Source of the DNA: Fuerstiella marisgermanici
GTDB lineage: Bacteria > Planctomycetota > Planctomycetia > Planctomycetales > Planctomycetaceae
Length of the DNA stretch: 64,000 nucleotides
Assembly (NCBI RefSeq): GCF_001983935.1
Contig: NZ_CP017641.1
Location: 6,605,001 to 6,669,000 of the forward strand
Reading direction: 5' to 3'
Under the pieces are notes generated by a model. That model made no database searches. It worked only from the letters and a program-made list of their open reading frames with translations, and was not told where the DNA came from. The position numbers were made by a program, and so were the translations under genes. Below are positions 27,917 through 38,393 of the stretch, piece after piece (the stretch's first letter is position 1; every line of letters begins with the position of its first letter).

Positions 27917-30607
27917 TCAACTTTCTCCACCACTCTTTTTCTTCGCTGTCTTTTTCTTGCCGGAAGCCGCTTTCTTGGCGGCCTTCTTTTTCGCCGTTTT
28001 TTTCTTGGCAGCCTTCTTCTTTGCTGACTTCTTTTTGATGCCTTTCTTCGCGGCCTTTTCGTCGATCCACTCCAGCGCCTGTTCGAGCGTGATGGAGTTG
28101 ATGTCCGTGTCTTTCGGAATCGTAGCGTTGATCTTGCCGTGCTTGACGTACATGCCATAGCGGCCTTCGAAAACGCCGATCACACTTTCGTCTTCCGGAT
28201 GTTTGCCGATCTCGCGGATCGGTTCCGGAGCGGCTCGCTTTTTCGTGTTCTTCAGCAGTTCCACGGCTGCGTCCATGGTCATGTTCAGGACGTTGTACGT
28301 TTCGCCGTTGTATTCGTACGTGTGAGTCTTCCGGTCGTAGCTGCCGTAGACTTTGTTGTGCAGCACATACGGTCCGAAGCGACCGATGCCCGTGTTGACG
28401 ACCTTGTCTGTAAGCGGGTGCTTGCCGATGCGACGGGGCAGGGCGAGCAACTGAATGGCGGTTTCGAGGTCGATGTTCAGCGGGTCAAAGCAATTAGGAA
28501 TGCTGCAACGCTTGGGCTTAGGCTGTTCTTCTGTGACTTCGCCCAATTGCAGGTACGGGCCGAACGGACCATTCAACTGGTAGACCGGCTGTCCTTCTTC
28601 GGGATGCATGCCGAGTGCCGTCGGCCCCTTTTGCTTTTCTTCAATTAGTCGCTCAGCCAGTTCGTTGTTCAGATCGGCAGGAGCGACCGAAAGTGGAATC
28701 GATGCCGTGAGTTTTTCTTCGCCGTCCATCTTTTCGAAGTACGGACCATACCGGCCGACTCGCACGTCCGCATCGATGCCGTCCAGCTTCAGCGTACATG
28801 CTTCTCGCGGATCAATTTCGCTTTCGTGCTTCTTGACCTGTTCGTTAATGCCTTCGTCGCCTGCGTAGAATTCACGCAGGTAAGGCAATCGGTCGGCGTT
28901 GCCGGTGGCGATGTCGTCCAGCGTCTGTTCCATGCCTGCCGTAAAACCGAAGTCGACAAGCTTCGGGAAGTGTTTCTCAAGCAATTTGGTGACGGCCAGA
29001 CCCTTGAATGTCGGCACAAGCTGGCTGCCGTTCTTGTTAACGTACTCGCGGTCCTGAATCGTGCCAATGATGCTCGCATAGGTTGACGGGCGGCCGATGC
29101 CTTCGGCTTCCAGCTTGCGGACCAGCGACGCTTCGGTGTATCGCGCGGGCGGTTTGGTTTCGTGAGGAATCGCTTCCACATCTTCGCAGCCGACCTTGTC
29201 GTTTTCGGCCAGCGGCGGAAGTGGAGAATCCTGATCGTCCAGAGCCGCATCGGGATCGTCGCTGCCTTCGACGTAGGCTCGAAAGAACCCGGGAAATTCA
29301 ACGGTGCGTCCGCTGGATCGGAAATCCGCGTCGCCGGCTGTAATGGTCACGTTGTCGAAACGCAGTTTGGCGTCGGCCATTTGAGTGGCCATCGTGCGTT
29401 TCCAGATCAGGTCGTACAGTCTGGACTGTGGGCCGTCGACACCGATTTCTTCAGCCGTCATCATCTTTTTGCCCGCCGGGCGGATGGCTTCGTGAGCCTC
29501 CTGAGCTCCCTTATTCTTGTTCGTGAACTGTCGTGGCGAAGGGCTTAGATAGTCGCCGCCATACAGCTTGTCGATGCGTCCTCGCGCGGCGTCCATGGCT
29601 TCTGCGCTAAGGTTGACGCTGTCGGTTCGCATGTAAGTAATGTGCCCCGCTTCGTACAGGCGTTGAGCCGTCTGCATTGTTTGGCGAGCCGTCATATTCA
29701 GCTTGCGGCTGGCTTCCTGCTGCAGCGTACTGGTTGTGAACGGCGGTGCGGGCTTGCGCGTCTGTCGTTTTTGTTCGACGCTGGTGACCACCCAGTCGCC
29801 GCTGGCGATACGAGCCTGCAGTTCTTTGGCGGCGTCTTCTTCCAGCAGTAAGACGTTGGAGCCTTCCTTCAGTTGCCCCGTGTTTTCGTCGAAGTCTTTG
29901 CCGGTGGCGATGCGTTGTCCGCCGACAGTCTGCAGGACCGAATCAAAAAGCTGTCCCGATTTTGCCTTTAAGCTGGCTTTCAGGTCCCAGAATGATCCAC
30001 TGCGGAACTTCAGGCGTTCGATTTCGCGTTCCACCAGAATTCGCACGGCCACACTTTGGACTCGACCCGCCGAGAGCTTGGGCGCAATCTTTTTCCACAG
30101 CAGCGGGCTTAACGTGTAGCCATACAGCCGGTCGACCACGCGGCGGGTTTCCTGAGCCGCCACAAGGTTTTCGTCCATTTCTCGCGTATTCGACAGGGCT
30201 TCCAAAATCGCTTCGTTGGTGATTTCGGAGAACACCATGCGTTTTGTGGGCACTTTGGGATTCAGCAGCTGGATTAAGTGCCAGCCAATGCTTTCACCTT
30301 CACGGTCTTCGTCGGTCGCGATTAGCAGTTCTTCGGCGTCTTTCAGTAAATCCTTCAGCTCCTTGACGGTCTTCTTCTTGTCCTGGGGCACGACGTACAG
30401 CGGCTCGAACTCACTGTCGACGTTCACGCCAAGGTTCGACCACGACTCCTTTTTCAGCGCAGCAGGAATCTCAGCGGCTCGCGCCGGAAGGTCGCGGACG
30501 TGTCCCACGCTGGCTCGCACGACATATTGGTCGCCCAGAAACCCTTGAATTTTCTTGGCTTTTGCCGGCGACTCGACAATCACGAGTGCCTTTTTCTTTT
30601 TTGCCAT
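27917..30607 (-). CDS. topA: DNA topoisomerase I (type IA) with basic tail
   Basis: 896 residues. Relaxes negative supercoils by single-strand passage. The Toprim domain opens with V-I-V-E-S-P-A-K-A-K-K-I and contains A-T-D-E-D-R-E-G-E; the catalytic tyrosine is Tyr325 in H-I-T-Y-M-R-T-D-S. Beyond the core are C-terminal topo repeats (G-R-F-G-P-Y-V-L-H-N, G-R-Y-G-M-Y-V-K-H-G) with only one short Cys pair. The last ~40 residues are a Lys/Ala-rich histone-like tail (K-K-A-A-K-K-K-T-A-K-K), known in PVC and actinobacterial TopA and likely DNA-binding. Divergent from the PpiD-like gene. Confidence 0.96.
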   Translation of the reverse strand: MAKKKKALVIVESPAKAKKIQGFLGDQYVVRASVGHVRDLPARAAEIPAALKKESWSNLGVNVDSEFEPLYVVPQDKKKTVKELKDLLKDAEELLIATDEDREGESIGWHLIQLLNPKVPTKRMVFSEITNEAILEALSNTREMDENLVAAQETRRVVDRLYGYTLSPLLWKKIAPKLSAGRVQSVAVRILVEREIERLKFRSGSFWDLKASLKAKSGQLFDSVLQTVGGQRIATGKDFDENTGQLKEGSNVLLLEEDAAKELQARIASGDWVVTSVEQKRQTRKPAPPFTTSTLQQEASRKLNMTARQTMQTAQRLYEAGHITYMRTDSVNLSAEAMDAARGRIDKLYGGDYLSPSPRQFTNKNKGAQEAHEAIRPAGKKMMTAEEIGVDGPQSRLYDLIWKRTMATQMADAKLRFDNVTITAGDADFRSSGRTVEFPGFFRAYVEGSDDPDAALDDQDSPLPPLAENDKVGCEDVEAIPHETKPPARYTEASLVRKLEAEGIGRPSTYASIIGTIQDREYVNKNGSQLVPTFKGLAVTKLLEKHFPKLVDFGFTAGMEQTLDDIATGNADRLPYLREFYAGDEGINEQVKKHESEIDPREACTLKLDGIDADVRVGRYGPYFEKMDGEEKLTASIPLSVAPADLNNELAERLIEEKQKGPTALGMHPEEGQPVYQLNGPFGPYLQLGEVTEEQPKPKRCSIPNCFDPLNIDLETAIQLLALPRRIGKHPLTDKVVNTGIGRFGPYVLHNKVYGSYDRKTHTYEYNGETYNVLNMTMDAAVELLKNTKKRAAPEPIREIGKHPEDESVIGVFEGRYGMYVKHGKINATIPKDTDINSITLEQALEWIDEKAAKKGIKKKSAKKKAAKKKTAKKKAAKKAASGKKKTAKKKSGGES

Positions 30608-30911
30608 GATGTGTTACACAGTCCTTAGTGCTTCGCGGTGTTGGTCAGGTCGCCATGAATCGGCAAACCATTCCAGAGACCATCGCGAATGACGTAACCT
30701 TAGGTTTGGGTTGACCTTGTTTCATTTCTGCGGACAGCTAAAATCCGCCGCTTTCGCGCACCGTTCAGGCTCTCTCGTTAACTGCGAGGCGTCGCCTGAA
30801 CTGTGCGAATCAGCTTCGAATTCGTGGGTGGGATACGACTCGCCACCCTGTCTGTCAAGCCAGGTGTACAAATTGACCACCTGATGCCCCGGCCAATCCA
30901 AGAGTAATTTC
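30608..30911. other. Divergent intergenic region topA / PpiD-like gene
   Basis: About 300 nt that must hold both promoters. A 116-codon minus-strand frame crosses it and the start of the next gene, but it lacks protein-like composition. I see no clear repeat or regulatory palindrome. Confidence 0.4.
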
Positions 30912-33758
30912 ATGGCTTCACCGTTCAAGATTTTCCGCAAATACTCCGGCGGCATGATGATCATTATGGTCATCCTGTCGATGCTGCTGTTCACTTTGAC
31001 CGACCTTTTCATGGACCCGTCGGCCAATCTGTGGCTGCTGGGGATTTTGATTGGGGGAACAGTATTCGGCATTGCAGGCGTCGGTCAGGGACGCTGGCTG
31101 CAGTGGGGCCTTGGCGGGGCGGTTTTAGGAGCCGCACTGGGATTTATCCTGCCAGGCTTCGTAGAAGGCACCGGGCTAAACACGTCTTTGGGCGTCATTA
31201 GCCAGGAAGACATGGAAGAAATGGAGATGCGTCGCTACGTGGCGAATCAGTTCGTCAGCCGCGCGATGGAAGAAAGCTTTGGCGAAGGTACCGCTCGATT
31301 TGCCACTCTGTTCGGCTTCGGCCACGAATCCATCCGCGAGGACGTGATTTTCGGCAAACTGCTGCGAGCCGAAGCGGACCGTTTGGGCATCACCGTCGAC
31401 GAAACGATGGTCCGCGATTATCTCAGCAACACGATGAACGAGAAGCTGACCAAGGATCACTACATCGCCGCCAGAAACGCGATTGCCTATCAGGGCAAAC
31501 AGCTGGACGACGACACGTTGGTTAGCGTGCTGGCTGACGAAATCAAAGCACGACTCGCTTTTCTGACCCTTCAACCACGCACAGCCGCGTTGCCACCGGG
31601 CCCGGAAGTGTATTGGCAGTACTATCGCAAGCTGAACGTCCGGCAGCAGCTGGGCCTGGCGGCCGTCGATGTCGATGCCTTTGTTGACGAAGTCGGTGAA
31701 CCGACGGACGCTGAGGTCAACGAAATGTTCGCGAAGTACGCGACAAAACGACCGAACGAAGAAGATCGAGGGTCTCCCGGTTTCCGACTGCCGTTTCGCA
31801 CTCAACTGGCCTACATCGAAGTCGACGCGAAGTCAGTGGAAAACGAAGTCGGCGAAGTGACCGATGAACAGATTCAGAAGTATTACGATGAAAATAAAGA
31901 GACACCGCTGATCAAGCGTCCCGTGATTCCGGATTTTGACGAAAGCGAAACCGAAAAGGACGAGCCAGCGAAGCAGGACGCCGACGCCGAAAAAGAAGGT
32001 GAACCAGCAGACGCCAAGTCCGACAAAGCGGAGTCGAAAGCTGATGCGGACAAGCCAGCGGCAGACGATGCGAAGAAGCCAGCTGAACCGAAGCCAGCTG
32101 AACCAGCGGCTGATAAGCCTGCGAGCACAGAGAAGCCCGCTGCAGATGCTGCGAAGCCAGCAGAGGAAGCTCCGGCTAAGCCAGAACCTAAGCCAGAACC
32201 TAAGCCAGAGCCCAAACCAGCGCCTGAGGAACCGAAGGCAGACGAACCCGAAACGGCAAAGGAAGAACCTTCGGAGCCTGAGGATGATAGTTGCGGTGCG
32301 TTTGAGCCCGATGAAACGGAAGCCGACGAACCTTCATCAGAGGAAACGAAAGAAGAAGCCAAAGCTGATACGGCAGATTCAAAAGAAGCTGCACCAGACG
32401 AAGCTGCGACTGCCGAAACGAAGGCCGATGCCGACGAGAAAACAGAGAGTGCTGTCAGTCCTGCGGCGGCAGACAAGCCGGCGGCTTTGACCATTCCAGA
32501 TACTCCCATCATTACTCCAGGCACCAGCAAGACGCCTGAGATCCCGGAAACGCAATACGAATACCGAGAACTGGATGATGAACTGAAAGCAGAAATCCGC
32601 GATGAGATCATGCGTCAGCGGGTGCAGGAAGCCATCGATGAAAAGCTGAGCCAGGCGAAAGCTCAGATGGAAACCATCGCACGAGATCGATCGAAAGAAC
32701 GCTTCTCGCGAATTGAAAAGAACCCGGGAGCCTTCGAAGGTACGGACGAAGAAAAGCAGGAAGCGCTGCGTGAACTGCGTGTCGAACTGGCACCGTTTTA
32801 CGATGAGCTGAATGACCGCCTGAAAGCATATGCTGGCGAGAACGGATTGACGTACGTCGAAACTCCGATGCTTAGCTATTCTGAGCTGATTGAAGAAGAA
32901 GATTATCCGATCGGATCAGCGACGGAACCAACCGAGAATCCGATGCTGGCGGCTCAGGCACCACAAGTCGCTCGCACCGTGTTCCAGTCGTTTTCCAACA
33001 GTGAACAGAACAACGACGCTCAACTTTACCTCGTTCGTGAAGCTGTGCTGCGGTCCGTGAATCTGGACGGTGGCGAGCACCATTATGTGTATTGGGCCGT
33101 CGACTTTTCGCCGTCACACGTTCCCACGCTGGATGAGCCTGGCATTCGGGAAATGGTTGTTCTGGAATGGAAACGTCAGAAGGCACGCGATCTGGCCAGC
33201 AAACGCGCGAAAGAGTTGGCCGAACAGGTCCGAACGGGTCTCGCCAAAGAAGGCGAAGCCAAGCAGGAAATGGCGGCCGCTCTGAAAGGCGCGACGGTCA
33301 CAGGCGAAGAAAACGGCACCGAACTGGCCGTACGAAAGACGATGCCATTTTCATGGCTGCGGACTTCCAGTGCTTCACCCATGAGCTTCCAGACTCCGCA
33401 AGCCACGCTGTCTCCGATTCAGTTTGAAGACGTCGTCGGTGGAATGCTGGAACGCGTCGACGAACGCTTTATGGAGGCTGTGTTTAACGACATGAAAGAC
33501 GAAGAAGTCGACGTCGTACCGAATGTTGACCTTTCGCAATACTATGTCGTGCACGTGACGAATCGTTTTCCGACACCGGAAATCGGCGAAGACGGACTGC
33601 GCGAACGGTTTGCGAACGAAGGCCAGCAGTTTGCGTTTGCTCGCAGTCCAATGGTTGGGGTCATGCAGCAGCAGATCGCTGGTCCCGCTCGACTGGCGTG
33701 GGAACGCGATCTGTGGAAAAAGTACGGCGTTGATCCGGACGGTGAACCACAGGAATAG
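30912..33758 (+). CDS. PpiD/SurA-like membrane-anchored protein with long acidic insert
   Basis: 948 residues. It begins M-A-S-P-F-K-I-F-R-K-Y, as PpiD-type anchors do, with hydrophobic segments at about 15-33, 41-56 and 64-84. A SurA_N-like helical chaperone domain covers about 100-325. Residues 341-525 are almost wholly Ala, Lys, Glu, Asp and Pro, with K-P-E-P repeats (DNA 31932-32486), and should be disordered. A second helical part follows (545-948). No FKBP/parvulin peptidyl-prolyl isomerase signature is visible, so it is probably a chaperone-like periplasmic protein. It is tail-to-tail with mnmA, 15 nt apart. Confidence 0.75.
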   Translation: MASPFKIFRKYSGGMMIIMVILSMLLFTLTDLFMDPSANLWLLGILIGGTVFGIAGVGQGRWLQWGLGGAVLGAALGFILPGFVEGTGLNTSLGVISQEDMEEMEMRRYVANQFVSRAMEESFGEGTARFATLFGFGHESIREDVIFGKLLRAEADRLGITVDETMVRDYLSNTMNEKLTKDHYIAARNAIAYQGKQLDDDTLVSVLADEIKARLAFLTLQPRTAALPPGPEVYWQYYRKLNVRQQLGLAAVDVDAFVDEVGEPTDAEVNEMFAKYATKRPNEEDRGSPGFRLPFRTQLAYIEVDAKSVENEVGEVTDEQIQKYYDENKETPLIKRPVIPDFDESETEKDEPAKQDADAEKEGEPADAKSDKAESKADADKPAADDAKKPAEPKPAEPAADKPASTEKPAADAAKPAEEAPAKPEPKPEPKPEPKPAPEEPKADEPETAKEEPSEPEDDSCGAFEPDETEADEPSSEETKEEAKADTADSKEAAPDEAATAETKADADEKTESAVSPAAADKPAALTIPDTPIITPGTSKTPEIPETQYEYRELDDELKAEIRDEIMRQRVQEAIDEKLSQAKAQMETIARDRSKERFSRIEKNPGAFEGTDEEKQEALRELRVELAPFYDELNDRLKAYAGENGLTYVETPMLSYSELIEEEDYPIGSATEPTENPMLAAQAPQVARTVFQSFSNSEQNNDAQLYLVREAVLRSVNLDGGEHHYVYWAVDFSPSHVPTLDEPGIREMVVLEWKRQKARDLASKRAKELAEQVRTGLAKEGEAKQEMAAALKGATVTGEENGTELAVRKTMPFSWLRTSSASPMSFQTPQATLSPIQFEDVVGGMLERVDERFMEAVFNDMKDEEVDVVPNVDLSQYYVVHVTNRFPTPEIGEDGLRERFANEGQQFAFARSPMVGVMQQQIAGPARLAWERDLWKKYGVDPDGEPQE

Positions 33759-33773
33759 CGGCTCCCTTCAGCC

Positions 33774-34940
<1,167 letters not shown>

Positions 34941-35079
34941 GATGTCTGATTGTTAAAAAAGGATCTACTGACGCCGTGACCGATGCCACGTCTGGTAGCA
35001 GGATCAGTCCGACGATGCCAAAAGTCAATGCGGCTGAGTGTTAAAGTCCTGAAGGCAGCTAGTCTGCGGGTCTGCGCAG

Positions 35080-35115
35080 AAAAAAACCGCACTAAGAGCA
35101 GTACCCTTAGTGCGG
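35080..35115 (-). terminator. Intrinsic terminator of the minus-strand gene ending at 35174
   Basis: A perfect 10-bp stem (CCGCACTAAG / CTTAGTGCGG, 35087-35115) with a 9-nt loop. On the minus strand the stem is followed directly by seven T (35086-35080). This is a classical rho-independent terminator, 59 nt past the stop codon. Confidence 0.9.
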
Positions 35116-35173
35116 AATAACTGGACAGCGAACGAAGGCGAAACAGCCGGAGATCGTTGTCTCGGCCGCGATC

Positions 35174-35599
35174 TTAGTTCACAAACATCGCATACAGGCC
35201 CTTGATCAGTGGCTGTTCCAGGTTTGGAAGCACACCAAGCTGGTCCAGAACTCGCAGGATGCAGGCCATGTCAATCAGGCCGAAGGTGTACGGCAGACGC
35301 ATGCCAGCGAATGATCGAACTCGTTCGCTAACGCCACGACTACGGTGCATTCGTTCCGCCGACTGAACCCATCGAGTCTTCGAGGCTTCTCGACGTTCGA
35401 ATGCCTTCAGCAGTTTTAGTTGAGCTGCATAGTCCAGTGGTCGGCCCAGCGCCACTTCTTCGGCCTTGCAGCTTGCTTCCAGTTCCCTGAAAGCGGTTTC
35501 GTCGCATGAGTACGCGTTCTGAGCGCGGTCATGCTTCCACTCTACAAATCGGCGAAGGATCGCCGAGATGCCGCGGAGTACTCCATACAACAGCATCAT
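35174..35599 (-). CDS. Small hypothetical protein
   Basis: 141 residues. The ATG at 35599 (or the next codon, 35596) has a strong AAGGAG site about 10 nt upstream, and an intrinsic terminator lies just downstream, so this is a real single-gene unit. A hydrophobic N-terminus (M-M-L-L-Y-G-V-L-R-G-I) is followed by mostly charged helix with E-A-S-C-K-A-E-E-V and a second hydrophobic stretch near the C-terminus (L-I-D-M-A-C-I-L-R-V-L). No family recognised. It is divergent from the small ORF at 35684. Confidence 0.7.
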   Translation of the reverse strand: MMLLYGVLRGISAILRRFVEWKHDRAQNAYSCDETAFRELEASCKAEEVALGRPLDYAAQLKLLKAFERREASKTRWVQSAERMHRSRGVSERVRSFAGMRLPYTFGLIDMACILRVLDQLGVLPNLEQPLIKGLYAMFVN

Positions 35600-35688
35600 C
35601 TGGTCGTCTCCTTTTCAGGGAACGCGATTGAATGGCCAGCTCGACATGATGGCTGACCGGACGTATCGGCAAGGAGACCAGTCATGAC
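35593..35688. repeat. Imperfect inverted repeat carrying both divergent ribosome sites
   Basis: The left arm (about 35593-35613) and right arm (about 35671-35688) are imperfect reverse complements: each carries AAGGAGAC plus an ACCAG-type core and ends at the ATG of its own gene. The translation starts of the two divergent genes are thus mirror images, separated by about 60 nt. Confidence 0.5.
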
Positions 35689-35854
35689 GAATGGTTCGCA
35701 GTTGTCTGTTGTCTCCGATTCAAAACGTCAAAATATGTCTGTTTTCAAACCGTCCCACTTCCGCTTTTCTGATCCACAGTTCGGATTCCACGTCGCTCTG
35801 GTTATCATGGAAATCTCTCGTCCTTCCTCACGCAATTCCCGGTCACTCCCATGA
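35684..35854 (+). CDS. 56-residue ORF upstream of and coupled to the DUF1549/1553 gene
   Basis: The ATG at 35684 has AAGGAG seven nt upstream. The frame runs 56 codons and stops in a TGA whose ATGA overlaps the start codon of the next gene (35851). The peptide begins M-T-N-G-S-Q-L-S-V-V and is Ser/Phe/Pro rich, with no signal peptide or known motif. It was too short to stand out in ORF lists. It could be a leader peptide that couples translation to the big gene, or a mere spurious frame; the strong ribosome site and exact overlap favour the former. Confidence 0.5.
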   Translation: MTNGSQLSVVSDSKRQNMSVFKPSHFRFSDPQFGFHVALVIMEISRPSSRNSRSLP

Positions 35855-38196
35855 AATGCCAATCCCCGGGCCAACTCGTCGTGCTGCTGGCCTGTTCGAT
35901 TCCATTCGTGAACCAGGCACACGCTCAATCGATCGACTTCGACCGTGACATCCGGCCGATCCTGAACGACCACTGTGCAGGCTGCCACGGCGGCGTGAAA
36001 AAGAATGGCGGCTTTGGCGTAATCAGTCGCGAATTGATGCTGAGCGAAACTGATTCCGGCGAACCGGCCGTTGTGCCAAACGACGTCGACGCCAGCACGC
36101 TGATCGAACGAATTTCAACCGACGACATTGACCTGCGTATGCCGCCGGAAGGTCATGATCGGCTTACGAAAAAGCAAATCGACTTGATGCGGCAGTGGGT
36201 GAAAAAAGGAGCTACCTGGCCGTCGCACTGGTCGCATCTACCGCTGCCGCCGCTTCGTAAAGATGCTTCGTTTGAAGGCCAGCACCCGATCGATTGGTTT
36301 GTGCGTCGAAAGCTGAACGAAGAAAAGATCCAGCCATCGCCACCAGCCGACGCGATCACTCTCGTTCGTCGGTTGTCCCTGGACCTGACCGGACTGCTGC
36401 CGGCACCAGACGTCGTTAAGCCGCTGAACGAATCGCCGGAAGCATTCACTGCCGATTCCGAAGCGTTGCTGACGATCATCGACAATTACCTGGCCGTCCC
36501 TCAGTTTGGCGAACGCTGGGCGCGCCATTGGCTGGATGAAGCTCGCTATGCCGATTCGGAAGGGTACGAAAAGGACTCCGTCAAAAACGACGCTTATCGC
36601 TTCCGTGATTGGGTGATTAACGCGATCAACGACGACATGCCCTTTGATGACTTCACTCGCAAGCAGCTTGCCGGCGACCTGTTGCCGGAACCGACGGCTG
36701 ATGACTTGATCGCCACGAAATTTCATCTGCAGACGCAGTTTAACCTCGAAGGCGGCGTGGATTCTGAAGAAGACCGCACCAAGCGCGTGATCGATCGCGT
36801 GGGCACACTCGGCGCGGTGTGGATGGGAGCGTCCATTGCCTGCTGTCAGTGTCACGATCATCCGTACGATTCGTTTCGCCAAAAGGATTTCTTCCGGCTG
36901 TACGCGTTCTTCAACAACGCCGACTACGCGGCGGATTACCTCAAAGGAAAACCCGACGACGGCGACAAGAAACTGGCTGACAGACAAAAGCGCTGGGATG
37001 AACTGACCGGCCTGTTGGAAAAACAGCTCACCGACAAGAACTACAGCGATCAAACGCAGAGTAAGCTCGGTCAGCTCAGAAACTACGACAACAGTGCGGG
37101 GCTCACGCGGTACCTGACAGAACGGTCAGAATCCCCGCGTCAGACCTACATGTTTACGCGGGGCGATTTTCTGCGGCCGATGCTGGACGAAGGCGAAGTC
37201 CTGCCAAACACGCCTGGCGTATTCGGAACGTTGGACACCTCGCGCGAACGTCCCACGCGGCTCGACCTTGCCAACTGGCTGGTGGAGCCTGACAACCCGC
37301 TCACCGCGCGAGTCACCGTTAACAAAGTTTGGATGTATTTGTTCGGTCAGCCCCTGGCCGATCAGCCACAGGAATTCGGTTCGCGCGGGTCAGCACCATC
37401 GCATGCGGAATTGCTGGACTATCTGGCTCGATGGTTTGTCGATGAAGCCGGATGGAGTCGCAAGCAGCTGATTCGTTTCATCGTGACGTCGCAAACTTAT
37501 CAGCAGTCGTCGAAAACTCGGCCCGACATTGCCGTCATCGATACCCGCAACCGCTTGCTGGCTCGGCAGAATCGATTCCGCGTAGAAGCTGAGATCGTCC
37601 GCGACCTGAGTCTGCAGGCGGCGGGGCTGTTGAGTCCGAAAGTGGGCGGCCCCAGCGTCTTTCCGCCGCTGCCTGCCATTGTCACTCAGCAGACCTACGC
37701 GGGCAGCAATAAATATAAAGCGTCGACAGGCGAAGATCGCTATCGTCGCGGGATGTATACCTTCTTCCGCCGCACGGCGATTGACCCCAACCTCAGCACC
37801 TTCGATTGCCCGGACAGCAGCCTGACGAAGGCGATGCGAGACCGGTCGAACAATCCGTTGCAGGCACTGGCAACATTGCACAACGAAGTCTTTCATGAAG
37901 CGGCTCAGGCTTTCGCCAAGCGATTGTTGCATGACGACGGCACGAATGTCTCTGACGAAGATCGACTGGCGAACGCATTTCTGATCACGATGGGCCGACG
38001 CCCGATTGCTGCTGAACTTGAATCGCTGACGCAGCTTCTCAACAAAGCTCGGCAGCACTTCGCCGCTCATGAAGACGACGCGAAAACACTGATCGGCCCG
38101 CACGCAGCGAAAGAAGTTTCTGTTGCCGACAACGCAGCCTGGGTCGCCGTGACTCGCGTGATTTTGAATTTGGATGAATTTTTGACACGGTCATAG
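35851..38196 (+). CDS. Planctomycete cytochrome / DUF1549-DUF1553 protein
   Basis: 781 residues. A signal peptide (about 1-25, ending A-H-A) precedes a c-type haem motif C-A-G-C-H near residue 43, then P-P-E-G-H-D-R-L-T. DUF1549 (PSCyt2) runs about 135-345 with a second Cys motif C-C-Q-C-H-D-H-P-Y-D, and DUF1553 (PSD1) about 425-700 (P-T-R-L-D-L-A-N-W-L, R-V-T-V-N-K-V-W). Such proteins are hallmark secreted or periplasmic proteins of Planctomycetota, tied in context to glycan or sulfated-sugar oxidation; the actual reaction is unknown. The DUF1501 partner follows on the same strand after a 32-nt inverted repeat. Confidence 0.93.
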   Translation: MKCQSPGQLVVLLACSIPFVNQAHAQSIDFDRDIRPILNDHCAGCHGGVKKNGGFGVISRELMLSETDSGEPAVVPNDVDASTLIERISTDDIDLRMPPEGHDRLTKKQIDLMRQWVKKGATWPSHWSHLPLPPLRKDASFEGQHPIDWFVRRKLNEEKIQPSPPADAITLVRRLSLDLTGLLPAPDVVKPLNESPEAFTADSEALLTIIDNYLAVPQFGERWARHWLDEARYADSEGYEKDSVKNDAYRFRDWVINAINDDMPFDDFTRKQLAGDLLPEPTADDLIATKFHLQTQFNLEGGVDSEEDRTKRVIDRVGTLGAVWMGASIACCQCHDHPYDSFRQKDFFRLYAFFNNADYAADYLKGKPDDGDKKLADRQKRWDELTGLLEKQLTDKNYSDQTQSKLGQLRNYDNSAGLTRYLTERSESPRQTYMFTRGDFLRPMLDEGEVLPNTPGVFGTLDTSRERPTRLDLANWLVEPDNPLTARVTVNKVWMYLFGQPLADQPQEFGSRGSAPSHAELLDYLARWFVDEAGWSRKQLIRFIVTSQTYQQSSKTRPDIAVIDTRNRLLARQNRFRVEAEIVRDLSLQAAGLLSPKVGGPSVFPPLPAIVTQQTYAGSNKYKASTGEDRYRRGMYTFFRRTAIDPNLSTFDCPDSSLTKAMRDRSNNPLQALATLHNEVFHEAAQAFAKRLLHDDGTNVSDEDRLANAFLITMGRRPIAAELESLTQLLNKARQHFAAHEDDAKTLIGPHAAKEVSVADNAAWVAVTRVILNLDEFLTRS

Positions 38197-38369
38197 TAGC
38201 CATCATCGCTCTGCGTGATGAGCCGCGCCACGAATGGTGGCGAACAACGGTAGATTTGGTTCGGATGGCAAGGTCGGGGTCGGTAGCTCAGCCTTCATTA
38301 TCCGGACGATGAATTGAAATGAATCAGTCATCCCACTGCGCGGCTCGTCACGCGGAGTGATGACGGCTA
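38197..38369. repeat. Imperfect 32-nt inverted repeat between the two partner genes
   Basis: Left arm 38197-38228, right arm 38338-38369; 28 of 32 positions are complementary (hand count), and two of the four mismatches would still allow G-U pairing in RNA. The 109-nt spacer has no ORF. A transcript through it could fold into a long hairpin. Confidence 0.7.
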
Positions 38370-38393
38370 CTCTAACCCATGAGGTCGCAAGAA

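Noticed and set aside
30735-31072. 116-codon minus frame over the PpiD-like gene start
   Set aside because: Overlaps the hydrophobic anchor of that gene in antisense; no ribosome site or motif.
31883-32611. 242-codon Ser-rich minus-strand frame
   Set aside because: Mirror of the Ala/Lys/Glu repeat of the PpiD-like gene; composition is just the complement of that repeat.
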